DNA from: Actinomycetes bacterium
GTDB lineage: Bacteria > Actinomycetota > Actinomycetes > Nanopelagicales > Nanopelagicaceae
DNA: 41,595 nucleotides
Direction of reading: 5' to 3'
NCBI GenBank assembly: GCA_025355305.1
Contig: JANXZW010000050.1
Coordinates: forward strand, 1 to 41,595
Positions 16,189 to 24,083 of this stretch are shown piece after piece. Each line of letters begins with the position of its first letter. Within the stretch, counting starts at the first letter, position 1. A model generated the notes under the pieces. The model was given only the letters and a program-made list of their open reading frames with translations, was not told where the DNA came from and made no database searches. The position numbers were made by a program, and so were the translations under genes.

Positions 16189-16764
16189 TCAACTGAAATT
16201 TTTGGGGTTTTCTGCCACAAAACTTAGGTGGTCGCGCCAATCTCCAGCGATATGCAGATATCGAGAGCGCACCCCTTCATAATGATAACCACTCTTTTCA
16301 GCGACTTTGCGCGACGCTGCGTTTTCTGGTCGAAGATTGATCTCGATGCGATGCAACTGTAATTCGTTAAATGCAAACTCTGTCAGAGCCCTCACTGCTC
16401 GCGATGCGTATCCGCGATTAGCGTGGCGCTGATCAATCCAGTAACCGATATGGGCACCCCGATATGCTCCAAATACAATTCCACCAAGGGTAATTTGCCC
16501 AATCAACATCTCACTTCGATCGATCTGTAGCCAGATCGCCAGCGAGATGGAACGCAAATCACGCCCCTCTTTGTTGTAGTAGTGGACCATTTCATAGAAA
16601 GTCGGGAGCGCTCCATCCCCTTCGATTGCAGGACGAGTCGCCTCCCACGGAGCCAACCATTGCGCATTGACTCGACGAACTTGATGCCAGATCGCTCGAT
16701 CGCGATAACGCAAAGGGCGCAAGGTAATTTCTTGATCAGAAATCACATAGGGCCAGCGCTGCAT
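16189..16764 (-). CDS. RimJ-like GNAT N-acetyltransferase
   Basis: The 191-residue GNAT-fold enzyme has the RimJ/RimL pattern: ITLRPLRYRDRAIWHQVR at the start, IGYWIDQRHANRGYASRAVRAL for the acetyl-CoA loop and HRIEINLRPENAASRKVAEKSGY for the second core motif. Family members acetylate N-termini of ribosomal or other proteins; the substrate here is unknown. Only 2 bp separate it from glp upstream, and glpR follows after 55 bp, the same order as Rv0994-Rv0996. The conserved placement between Glp and its receptor suggests a link with division, not shown directly. Confidence 0.88.
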   Translation of the reverse strand: MQRWPYVISDQEITLRPLRYRDRAIWHQVRRVNAQWLAPWEATRPAIEGDGALPTFYEMVHYYNKEGRDLRSISLAIWLQIDRSEMLIGQITLGGIVFGAYRGAHIGYWIDQRHANRGYASRAVRALTEFAFNELQLHRIEINLRPENAASRKVAEKSGYHYEGVRSRYLHIAGDWRDHLSFVAENPKNFS

Positions 16765-16766
16765 AG

Positions 16767-17684
16767 TTAAACGGTTCGATCCAGAATAATGATCTCTGCC
16801 TGCTCGCCCTTGAGGTAGCCCGGTGAATCTGCTGAAACTGTGATAAGCGCTCCCGCTCGCGCGAGGGATAGTAGATCTTCCTGCGCGGATATTGGCGAGA
16901 CCAACGACTCACCCGCTTGCGTAACGGATAGGGTGGCTCGAACTAGCGAAGTGAGACCGATGGGGGATTCGATATCGCTCGTTATCTCAGCCTTTACAGT
17001 TGAGCGAAATACATGCTTAATCCCGAACATTGATCTGATCATCGGGCGAACAAAAATTTCAAAGGAGATAAAGGCGCTGGTTGAGTCACCTGGCAAGGTG
17101 ATCACTGGAATCCCATCATCGCCAATAATTCCGTAGCAGTGCCTTGCGCTGCCCTCCAGATTTGGCGTGGCGCTCTCAATATCTCCGAGCTCCTCCAATA
17201 CCGCTTTGATCAAATCAAAGGAACCGTCATTACTCTCACCACTTATCACAATGAGGTCGGCGCGCACCATCTGGTCTTCTATCACCGCACGAAGCTGTCC
17301 GTGATTCTCCGGAATGGTATGGACTCGATAAGCGACAGCCCCTGCCTCCCGGGCAGCCGTGGCGAGCATCCAAGAGTTGGTTTCGTACTCCTCATCTTCC
17401 GAGATCGCCTGGCCGGGCTCCACCAAGTCATCGCCGGCAGAGATAACTACCACGCGTGGGTGAGGTTGGGTGGGAAGTCGCGAGAGTCCTAAGGAGGCGG
17501 CGAGACCGATCTGTGGAGAGCGAATACCAGCGCCACGGTGGAGCACTACCTCATCTCCAACAAAGATGTCTTCGGCAAGGGTCGCCCCGTGAGCGTCAAG
17601 CAACGGCATGTCGAAAGGCGTTAGTGGAAGGGAGATCGCGAGTAACTCTGCCAGCATATTCTTAACAGAAATCTGCAAATCCAT
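16767..17684 (-). CDS. glp: Compact MoeA/gephyrin-like protein (Glp homologue), lacking the domain I-II insert
   Basis: The protein has 305 residues, whereas MoeA normally has about 400. After LDAHGATLAED (30-39) the chain jumps to GDEVVLHRGAGIRSPQIGL. The roughly 100 residues with DNSAMDGYA, MTGAP and RRxGED are missing. The MogA-like domain III is kept (VVVISAGDDLVEPG, ETNSWML), but SGGVSVGDYD reads SGESNDGSFD (148-157) and LPGNP reads LPGDS (197-201). Molybdopterin-site residues therefore look lost. Domain IV remains at the C-terminus. Position beside rimJ and glpR suggests the gephyrin-like division role of Glp, not cofactor synthesis. TAAGGT lies six bases before ATG, so it is probably leaderless. 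Confidence 0.82.
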   Translation of the reverse strand: MDLQISVKNMLAELLAISLPLTPFDMPLLDAHGATLAEDIFVGDEVVLHRGAGIRSPQIGLAASLGLSRLPTQPHPRVVVISAGDDLVEPGQAISEDEEYETNSWMLATAAREAGAVAYRVHTIPENHGQLRAVIEDQMVRADLIVISGESNDGSFDLIKAVLEELGDIESATPNLEGSARHCYGIIGDDGIPVITLPGDSTSAFISFEIFVRPMIRSMFGIKHVFRSTVKAEITSDIESPIGLTSLVRATLSVTQAGESLVSPISAQEDLLSLARAGALITVSADSPGYLKGEQAEIIILDRTV

Positions 17685-17690
17685 GGTTTA

Positions 17691-17696
17691 ACCTTA
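17691..17696 (-). promoter_or_regulatory. Candidate -10 for a leaderless glp transcript
   Basis: On the minus strand TAAGGT is followed by six bases (TAAACC) and then the ATG of glp. No ribosome binding site is present between them. Confidence 0.5.
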
Positions 17697-17732
17697 CTTC
17701 GTCCCAACGGATTCGCGAGAGAAGGTGCCATC

Positions 17733-18305
17733 ATGGAATCGAGCAGCGCCGCTAAGAAGAACCTACGTGAACAATTGCGCCGCGATCGCGAACTGGGATT
17801 CATGCCACAGAGTTGGCTCCATATTATCCAGTCGCGTGAGATACAAAACGCGAGCGTCGTTGCCTCCTACCTCTCGTATGGATTTGAACCTCAAACGCTC
17901 GACATTAACCAGGCGCTGCTGCGCGCCGGAAAGTTACTTCTAATTCCGCGCACACTTGAGGATCGAGATATTGAATGGGTAGCGTGGGATGGAAGCGAAC
18001 GTTCACTCAAAATGAGGGGCAAAGTTTTAGAGCCCACCGCTGAGAAATACAAGGGCGAAGGCGCTATCGATGTGGTGATTGTTCCCTCACTGCATATAGA
18101 TCGTCGGGGAAATCGCCTCGGACAAGGAGGTGGTTCATACGACCGCGCCTTAGCACGAACGAGAGCGTGGAAAGTTGGACTCGTGGGTGCTACTGAGTTA
18201 AGTGGTACTCACCTTCCAGTAGAAGAGCACGATCAGCGGGTCGATGCTGCAGCCACCCCTTCTTTACTTTTGCGATTTACTCAGAGCGCGGCTGCTCACC
18301 TCTAG
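17733..18305 (+). CDS. 5-formyltetrahydrofolate cyclo-ligase
   Basis: The 190-residue enzyme converts 5-formyl-THF to 5,10-methenyl-THF with ATP. The C-terminal signature GNRLGQGGGSYDRALAR is clear, preceded by IDVVIVPSLHIDRRG, and the N-terminal KKNLREQLRRDRE matches the substrate-site helix. GAAGG seven bases before the ATG supports the start. In mycobacteria the same gene (Rv0992c) lies beside the galU-moeA1-rimJ cluster. Its 3' end overlaps the convergent CopD/CtaG gene by 29 bp. Confidence 0.94.
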   Translation: MESSSAAKKNLREQLRRDRELGFMPQSWLHIIQSREIQNASVVASYLSYGFEPQTLDINQALLRAGKLLLIPRTLEDRDIEWVAWDGSERSLKMRGKVLEPTAEKYKGEGAIDVVIVPSLHIDRRGNRLGQGGGSYDRALARTRAWKVGLVGATELSGTHLPVEEHDQRVDAAATPSLLLRFTQSAAAHL

Positions 18306-20133
18306 CGAGCCCCGCCAAATACTTGTTATAACGCGCGAGATCATCCTCTTCACCCATGGCGGCTGCGCGATCTGCCGCACGATCGATGCGTTTAGCTTCT
18401 CGAGAGTCAACGCGCATCCACTGAATAAAAGTAGCAACTAAGGCGAGAAGAATTGGAATTTCACCCATCATCCAGCCGAGGGCTGCGCCTGTGTGTTGAT
18501 CGGAGAGTAAGTTGATGTTCCAGAGGCGGTGGAGCGAACCGTAATAGCCTCCATCCAGAAGAGAACTCGTAGAGAGAAGGGCGATCGAGAAAAAAGCGTG
18601 AATGCTCATCGCGGCGAAGAGCACAATAATTCGCACAATGTGCGGAATCTTTCGTGGGTTGGGATCGATTCCTACAATCACGTAGAAGAAGAGATATCCA
18701 GCGAGTAAGAAGTGGATATCCATTAAGAGATGCCCACTATGCGATCGCATAAGTTTGCCAAAGAGTGGCGTCATGTAGAGGGCAAAGAGTGAACCATCAA
18801 ATAGCGCGAGAGCGACGATTGGATTTGTGATGATGACGGAGTATCTCGAGTGAATGATCGCGATCAGAGTTCCTCGAACTCCCCGCTCCTCTGGGGAGCG
18901 ACCCTGCGGCAGCGTTCGCAGTGCAAGGGTGATCGGCGCGCTGAGTACAAAACCAATAGGTGCAATCATTCCCAAAATCATGTGGCCGAGCATGTGGTAA
19001 GAAAAGGCGAAGTGGGCGTAGACCCCGACGCCGCCACTAGTAGCGAAATCAACGAGAGAGACCGAAATAGCGAAGGCGATAGTCCTTCCCACTGGCCAGC
19101 TATCGCCACGTCGTCGCAACAGAACGACACCGTAAATATAGAGAGCAGTGATGAGCAGCAGGAGCCCCAGGATCGTTCCATCGGGTGAATAACTCCAGAG
19201 AATGCGACCAACGCTGGGTGACACCGGCATCGCTATTCCGGTAAGAGCGATTGCAGGGTCTCGATCGGCGGCTATCGCCCCCGGTGAAGTAGGTGGAATG
19301 CTGGTGCTCAGCCATCCACCGATAGCTACCGCTACCAGCATCACAAGGCTCTCGTTGAGTAGCAGGCGATAGATCTGTCTACCACCCTCGAGCTTCAATG
19401 CAATAGTTCGGCGATGTTTTGCGCCAATTACAACGAGAATCGAGAACAGTAGGATCTTTATGGCGACCAACAAACCGTAGCGAGAGTGCCAGCCAGACCA
19501 AAAATTAAGACGCGCCCACGCCGAGAGCACACCACTCAACCCAACGATAATCGCTGCCCAGAGCGCAAGTGCGCTAAATCTTGCGATCGACCTCTCGCGA
19601 GCGCGGGGAGAGATTAGGACCAAACCGATGACGCCTCCGATCCAAAGAGAGACGGCCGCGACGTGGAAGATTAAGGCGCCGATAGCCAGACCATGATTGC
19701 CTGCAGAAGCGGCGTGACTTTGAAAGAGGGGAATAACGAGAGCAAGCATCGTTGCAGCGAGCGCAAAGTAAATCGCCCCAACCTTTTGCGCTCGAACAAT
19801 TAAAACAATGACACCAAGTCCCATAATCATCTGGAATAGGTCATCTCGGCCGATGCTCGTTGTGGTGAGGAACGAAGTGAGCGTTGACCAGTTAAATGCC
19901 TCGAGAAATCCTGCGCCCAAAAGATTTGCAACCTCAACAACGACACCGCCGACCGTGGTAACCAACCAAATGACAGTTGCAAGTACGGCGAGGTTTTTAA
20001 TGCGCTCTGACTCTTTACTCAACCTACCTTGTTCTTCAAAAAGCAGAAAGCCGACAGCGTAGAGAACACCGACCGCCGTGAGGATCGCCATGAGATAGAG
20101 ATCTTGGACGAGGGGTAAGAGAATATCGACCAA
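18277..20133 (-). CDS. CopD / CtaG fusion membrane protein (copper handling, cytochrome oxidase assembly)
   Basis: The 618-residue polytopic protein joins two domains. The N-terminal half (about 1-310) is CopD-like, with many helices and HVAAVSLWIGGVIGLVL. The C-terminal half (about 330-600) is caa3-type CtaG, with HMLGHMILGMIAPIGFVLSA, DIHFLLAGYLFFYVIVG and SIHAFFSIALLS, where several His residues could bind copper. Such fusions are common in actinobacteria and serve copper delivery to cytochrome c oxidase. The start is a TTG at 20131-20133 and is uncertain; the Met at residue 15 is an alternative. copC lies 53 bp upstream on the same strand. Confidence 0.9.
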   Translation of the reverse strand: MVDILLPLVQDLYLMAILTAVGVLYAVGFLLFEEQGRLSKESERIKNLAVLATVIWLVTTVGGVVVEVANLLGAGFLEAFNWSTLTSFLTTTSIGRDDLFQMIMGLGVIVLIVRAQKVGAIYFALAATMLALVIPLFQSHAASAGNHGLAIGALIFHVAAVSLWIGGVIGLVLISPRARERSIARFSALALWAAIIVGLSGVLSAWARLNFWSGWHSRYGLLVAIKILLFSILVVIGAKHRRTIALKLEGGRQIYRLLLNESLVMLVAVAIGGWLSTSIPPTSPGAIAADRDPAIALTGIAMPVSPSVGRILWSYSPDGTILGLLLLITALYIYGVVLLRRRGDSWPVGRTIAFAISVSLVDFATSGGVGVYAHFAFSYHMLGHMILGMIAPIGFVLSAPITLALRTLPQGRSPEERGVRGTLIAIIHSRYSVIITNPIVALALFDGSLFALYMTPLFGKLMRSHSGHLLMDIHFLLAGYLFFYVIVGIDPNPRKIPHIVRIIVLFAAMSIHAFFSIALLSTSSLLDGGYYGSLHRLWNINLLSDQHTGAALGWMMGEIPILLALVATFIQWMRVDSREAKRIDRAADRAAAMGEEDDLARYNKYLAGLARGEQPRSE

Positions 20134-20186
20134 GGTATTTCCACTTTGAATATGGCTATGGAGGTTGGGAATAACCGCTTCGAAGA

Positions 20187-20795
20187 TTATTTGGAGCTCC
20201 GCTCTCGCGCCGCTTTCTTGCGCCCCTTGCGATATTGACCCCAGATCATGCCCGCGTACCAGAGCAAGAAGATCAAAACAACTGTTGCCAACCCGACAAA
20301 TACTAAGACGGCGACATTGGCCGAAGAATTATTGGTGAGCTTCTTACTCCCCGACGTTACCGTCGCTACCGGCGATGGGGCGAGCGTAGGAGTGGTGATC
20401 ACCGCAGGTGCGTTGTAGTGAAAGGTGTACGAACTCGAGAGCGGAGCATCCGTCGGGCTCAAGAGGGTGTAAGCCACGGTATAAATCCCGGTCACTGAAA
20501 GGGGTTTCAAGCCGACCACCGCTGAAGTGTCGGTGATCGTCAAAGAGCCATCATCGACCTCGACTCCGTTGGGGTCAGTAACCATAAGGCTATTGCCATC
20601 TGGGAGGAGGGAACTGGCGGCGGTCACGGAGACGGCATTTGGAGCCGAGGAAAGCACGGCTCCGACCGCCGGAACGCTCGCTATAACGGTATTGGCCATA
20701 GCTACCGGCGCCAGAAAGGCGCTGGCAAGCAGGAAACCCACAGATAGAACCGCCACCACCCCGCGTGAACCTGAGCCATTCTCTAGCTTTTGCAT
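20187..20795 (-). CDS. CopC-like secreted domain with C-terminal membrane anchor; usual Cu ligands missing
   Basis: The 202-residue protein has a signal peptide (about 1-34, ending MANT), a CopC beta-sandwich (about 35-125), a Thr/Pro/Ser linker and one transmembrane helix (about 160-180) with a basic cytoplasmic tail (YRKGRKKAARER). CopC proteins carry extracytoplasmic Cu(II) to CopD. Here the mature N-terminus reads ANTVIASVP where AH(x)nP is normal, and the DGHP segment reads TDAP, so both usual copper histidines are absent. One His remains in YTFHYN. It lies directly upstream of CopD/CtaG. AGGGCAGGGG precedes the ATG. Confidence 0.85.
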   Translation of the reverse strand: MQKLENGSGSRGVVAVLSVGFLLASAFLAPVAMANTVIASVPAVGAVLSSAPNAVSVTAASSLLPDGNSLMVTDPNGVEVDDGSLTITDTSAVVGLKPLSVTGIYTVAYTLLSPTDAPLSSSYTFHYNAPAVITTPTLAPSPVATVTSGSKKLTNNSSANVAVLVFVGLATVVLIFLLWYAGMIWGQYRKGRKKAARERSSK

Positions 20796-20847
20796 CCCCT
20801 GCCCTTCAGGTGCTCCGATTGGATTAGTGCCTATCCTCTCACCTCTT

Positions 20848-20853
20848 TAGAAT
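20848..20853 (+). promoter_or_regulatory. Candidate -10 for a leaderless fmdB transcript
   Basis: TAGAAT stands seven bases before the ATG at 20861. The bases between them (TACCTCT) contain no Shine-Dalgarno sequence. Confidence 0.5.
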
Positions 20854-20860
20854 TACCTCT

Positions 20861-21055
20861 ATGCCGACCTACCAATATGCATGCACCACCTGCGGCCACG
20901 AATTTGAGCTCTTCCAATCTTTTTCAGAGGATGCAATTACCCTCTGTCCAGAGTGCCAAGGGGAGGTCAGAAAGGTCTACTCCAATGTGGGAGTGGTCTT
21001 TAAGGGTGGTGGCTTCTACAAGACCGATTCCCGCCCGGCTAGTTCAGGAGAGTAA
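20861..21055 (+). CDS. FmdB-family zinc ribbon protein
   Basis: The 64-residue protein starts MPTYQYACTTCGHEFELFQSF and has a second knuckle CPECQG, forming a four-cysteine zinc ribbon (C8, C11, C29, C32). It ends with the family pattern VYSNVGVVFKGGGFYKTD. The family is widespread and often annotated as a putative regulatory protein; no function is established. It stands alone on the plus strand between copC and the tetR unit. The spacing of TAGAAT to ATG suggests leaderless translation. Confidence 0.92.
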   Translation: MPTYQYACTTCGHEFELFQSFSEDAITLCPECQGEVRKVYSNVGVVFKGGGFYKTDSRPASSGE

Positions 21056-21072
21056 CTCCGCACCTCTTTCAA

Positions 21073-21186
21073 CTAGTGGTGGGGCGGTTTATCCGCAGCA
21101 ATTTCAGCCTCGCGCCGCGCCACATCATCCTCGCGGGGATCAATCTCATCTTGAGTTACCTGGGGCAAGATATTGGAATCACTCAT
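21073..21186 (-). CDS. 37-residue acidic protein coupled to tetR, unknown function
   Basis: The ATG overlaps the tetR stop as ATGA and is preceded by GGGGAGGTGG, an excellent ribosome binding site located in the last tetR codons. The product begins MSDSNILPQVTQDEIDPRED and ends ADKPPHH. It is highly charged, acidic in the middle (EIDPREDDVARREAEIAADK), and has no hydrophobic helix. Overlap, ribosome binding site and protein-like composition support a real gene. I do not recognise a named family; a short helix with a His-containing tail is all that can be said. Confidence 0.6.
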   Translation of the reverse strand: MSDSNILPQVTQDEIDPREDDVARREAEIAADKPPHH

Positions 21187-21809
21187 TTTCCACCTCCCCG
21201 CATGGCTAGCTCCAAACCATCGAGCAACTCCTCAAAAGCGGCCTCGGGAAGTATCCCTTCAATGATCAAGGTTGACGCCCCCTGCACCGCAGCCCAAGAG
21301 ATCAACTCCCCATACCTGCGCATGGCCGGAGTGATAACCCCTGTAGCGAGCAGGTCGTCAAGGCACTCAGTAAGCATCACAAAGGCTTCTTGGTCTTGGT
21401 GGGAGTCGCGCTGGTCTGCCTTGCAAAACCCGCCAAACATGAGACGGAAAAGGTTAGCTTCAGAGTTGGCCCAGCGGAAATAAGTCCGACCTAACTCTCG
21501 ATAACGTAGCCGAGCAGATCGTGCGGAGTTACCAGGAATTTGACTGAGGGCCTCACGTTGCATAACAGCCATCTTTTTGAAGAGTTGATCGCCTAGATCA
21601 TTAATGAGAGATTCTTTACTCGGAAAGTAGTGATAGACCGCGCTCGGACTTACACCGACCTGGTCAGCTACCGCCCGCAGCGAGAGGTGGTCAGGCCCGT
21701 TCTTTCGAACTAGCTCGGTTGCCGCACCTGTTAGGGCTGCCCGCAGATCGCCGTGGTGATAACTATCTCGGCCAGAGCTCTTGGTTCGAAGAACATTAGG
21801 TAAAGACAC
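21183..21809 (-). CDS. TetR-family transcriptional repressor
   Basis: The 208-residue regulator has an N-terminal TetR HTH domain: DLRAALTGAATELVRKNG, then LSLRAVADQVGVSPSAVYHYFPSKESL (about residues 20-70). The C-terminal ligand domain resembles the WHG type (YRELGRTYFRWANSEANLFRLMF). It diverges from an MMPL exporter gene with 94 bp between them, holding paired dyad operators and the exporter promoter, so it is very likely the local repressor and autoregulator. The start is GTG at 21807-21809. A 37-residue gene is coupled to its 3' end. Confidence 0.93.
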   Translation of the reverse strand: MSLPNVLRTKSSGRDSYHHGDLRAALTGAATELVRKNGPDHLSLRAVADQVGVSPSAVYHYFPSKESLINDLGDQLFKKMAVMQREALSQIPGNSARSARLRYRELGRTYFRWANSEANLFRLMFGGFCKADQRDSHQDQEAFVMLTECLDDLLATGVITPAMRRYGELISWAAVQGASTLIIEGILPEAAFEELLDGLELAMRGGGK

Positions 21810-21830
21810 GCCTTAAGTATTGCGCGAAAC

Positions 21831-21860
21831 TTGACAGTGTTCAAATCAACACCCCATAAT
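21831..21860 (+). promoter_or_regulatory. Sigma-70 type promoter for the MMPL exporter
   Basis: TTGACA (21831-21836) and CATAAT (21855-21860) are separated by 18 bp, close to consensus. This is the strongest -35/-10 pair in the window. Two inverted repeats overlap its -35 and the region just after its -10, so it is probably repressed by the divergent TetR protein. Confidence 0.65.
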
Positions 21861-21877
21861 CTGAACACTATTCAGAT
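21836..21877. promoter_or_regulatory. Paired TetR operators
   Basis: ATCTGAA-N5-TTCAGAT (21859-21877) is a perfect 7-bp-arm dyad overlapping the -10 and the expected transcription start. The octamer AGTGTTCA (21836-21843), overlapping the -35, is the inverted copy of TGAACACT (21862-21869) in that dyad and lies within a weaker dyad TTGA-N6-TCAA. Two sites of this kind between divergent genes are typical for TetR control. Confidence 0.6.
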
Positions 21878-21903
21878 ACCAACCCACCTCGAAAGGCGCG
21901 ACC

Positions 21904-24003
21904 ATGTTTCTGAAACTGGGCCACACCCTCGTTAGGCGCCGAAAGGCGGTTCTAGCACTCTTTATCGTCATTCTCATCGCTGGCGGTGCCAGCAGTTCAC
22001 TTCTCATTCCACGCCTTGATAATGGTGGCTACAACGACCCCAAGAGCGACTCAGTAAAGGCAGCCGCCTACCTCTCTTCCACATTCCATGTAAAGGACCC
22101 AGCCCTCGCACTTGTCGTGCAGAGCACAAATTCCGTTACCGACTCAACCACCGTGGCTGAGGAGGCCACTTTGGAGAGATCAATTAGCCAAGAAGCAGGT
22201 GTTTCAAGGACGCTCTCCTACTGGTCTGGCGGCGGTGTCACCTCCCTGAAGAGCACCGACGGAAAAGCTGGGTACCTCTTCGTCTACTCCGCGGCTAGCG
22301 ATCCAAGTACTGCAAAGGAGCTCGCAAAGTTGATCCAAACTAAGTACGACGGACCCTATGAGTCCCTGCATATTTATGTTGGTGGAAGTGCGATCATCAA
22401 TCAAGCAATCGGGTCAAAGATCTCTAAGGATCTTGCAATTGCGGAGTCGATCTCTATTCCACTGACTTTTGTGCTGCTAATTTTTATCTTCGGAGGACTC
22501 ATCTCCTCCGCAATGCCTCTTGTCGTTGGGCTGAGCGCGATTCTTGGGACGTTCCTAATTCTCTACCTCATAAGTTTGGTAACCGGCGTAAGCATCTTCG
22601 CACTCAACCTGACCACTGGTATGGGTTTGGGTTTGGGGATCGATTACTCACTTCTCATCGTGAACAGATTCCGTGAAGAGCTGCACTCTGGCAAGTCGGT
22701 CGAGGATTCAATCGCGCGGACCGTGGCTACCGCGGGGCGTACCGTCTTCTTCTCCGGATTGACCGTCCTTGTGACGGTTTCTTCATTGATGTTCTTCCCA
22801 CTGATGTTCCTTAAGTCCTTTGGCTACGCGGGGGTTGGTGTGGTGCTCACAGCGGTCTTCGGTGCACTGATTCCATTACCAGCGATCCTTGCGATTTTGG
22901 GAACGCGCGTCGATAAGTTCGTAGTACGCAAGAGCGCCATCGCAGCGAAAGAAGATGGTCGCTGGGCTCAAACCGCACGCTTTGTCATGAAGCGTCCGGT
23001 TGCGGTAGTTCTTTTTGCCGTCATCATTTTGGCCATCCTTGCAACCCCGATCAAGAACATCGTCTTCTCCGAAGTAGATAGTCGTGCCCTTCCTGCCAAC
23101 AACAGGGCAGCTATCGCAGCTGCTACGAGCAGCAAGGAATTTGATGGACAGAGCGCTGCCCCTATCGAAATCATCATCCCGCAAGGCGCAGCTCACCAGG
23201 ATCAAATTATTACCTACTCCGCAGACCTGGCAAAGGTTGGTGGCATAGTCTCTGTTGCAGCCCCACAAATTGCCGGAAGTGATGCTCGCATCTCAGCAAT
23301 CTCATCAATCAGCCCTCGGAGCAGCGATGCGCAGAAGCAGATTGAATCCGTCAGGGCAATACCAACCTCTCTCAAAACTCTAGTCGGAGGTACCGCTGCT
23401 GAGTACACAGATACCCAAGCGGGAATCTCCCATACCCTCCCTTGGGCGCTGGGATGGATCGCACTCTCGGTACTGGTCCTCCTCTTCATGTATACCGGCT
23501 CGATCATCTTGCCGATCAAGGCTGTGATCCTCAACATCCTCTCACTCAGCGCAACAATTGGAGCGCTCTCGTGGATTTTTATAGATGGTCACTTAACCTG
23601 GCTCGTCGGTTCATTTACCAAGACCGGTTCAATCGATACCTCAATGGTGATCCTTATCTGCGTCGTTACATTCGGGCTCTCCATGGACTACGAGGTCTTC
23701 CTGCTCTCGCGCATTAAGGAAGAGCATGATGCAGGACGTTCCAATGTTGACGCGGTAGCAACAGGTTTACAACGATCGGCCCGCATCATTACTTCAGCGG
23801 CTCTTCTCCTAGCCGTTGTCTTCGCAGCCTTCTTGACGAGTGGTGTAACCAACATCAAAACTCTGGGTTTCGGAGTCGCCTTCGCGATCCTCTTAGATGC
23901 AACGCTTGTTCGGGCGCTTCTCGTGCCGGCTTTAATGCGCCTGTTGGGAGAACGAAATTGGTGGGCACCTCAAGAATTAAAGCGCTTCACCGTAAGTCAC
24001 TAG
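21904..24003 (+). CDS. MMPL-family RND-type membrane exporter
   Basis: The 699-residue polytopic protein follows the MmpL/YdfJ plan: one N-terminal helix, an extracytoplasmic domain (about 40-170), a block of helices, a second extracytoplasmic domain (about 385-510) and a final helix block. The proton-relay Asp-Tyr pairs are present in GLGIDYSLLIVNRFREEL (near residue 247) and GLSMDYEVFLLSRIKEEH (near 593). Such proteins export lipids or lipophilic compounds using the proton gradient. Divergence from tetR with operators over its promoter suggests induction by its substrate or a toxic compound. The substrate cannot be read from the sequence. Confidence 0.92.
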   Translation: MFLKLGHTLVRRRKAVLALFIVILIAGGASSSLLIPRLDNGGYNDPKSDSVKAAAYLSSTFHVKDPALALVVQSTNSVTDSTTVAEEATLERSISQEAGVSRTLSYWSGGGVTSLKSTDGKAGYLFVYSAASDPSTAKELAKLIQTKYDGPYESLHIYVGGSAIINQAIGSKISKDLAIAESISIPLTFVLLIFIFGGLISSAMPLVVGLSAILGTFLILYLISLVTGVSIFALNLTTGMGLGLGIDYSLLIVNRFREELHSGKSVEDSIARTVATAGRTVFFSGLTVLVTVSSLMFFPLMFLKSFGYAGVGVVLTAVFGALIPLPAILAILGTRVDKFVVRKSAIAAKEDGRWAQTARFVMKRPVAVVLFAVIILAILATPIKNIVFSEVDSRALPANNRAAIAAATSSKEFDGQSAAPIEIIIPQGAAHQDQIITYSADLAKVGGIVSVAAPQIAGSDARISAISSISPRSSDAQKQIESVRAIPTSLKTLVGGTAAEYTDTQAGISHTLPWALGWIALSVLVLLFMYTGSIILPIKAVILNILSLSATIGALSWIFIDGHLTWLVGSFTKTGSIDTSMVILICVVTFGLSMDYEVFLLSRIKEEHDAGRSNVDAVATGLQRSARIITSAALLLAVVFAAFLTSGVTNIKTLGFGVAFAILLDATLVRALLVPALMRLLGERNWWAPQELKRFTVSH

Positions 24004-24071
24004 TTGATATGGCCATTGAGTTAGGCAGGTACTGAAAGAGCACAGGAGTTAGGAATCACCCGCAGCGCAGG

Positions 24072-24077
24072 TAGGGT
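24072..24077 (+). promoter_or_regulatory. Candidate -10 for a leaderless purU transcript
   Basis: TAGGGT is followed by exactly six bases and the GTG start codon of purU. The same hexamer and spacing occur before serC. Confidence 0.5.
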
Positions 24078-24083
24078 TCGGGT

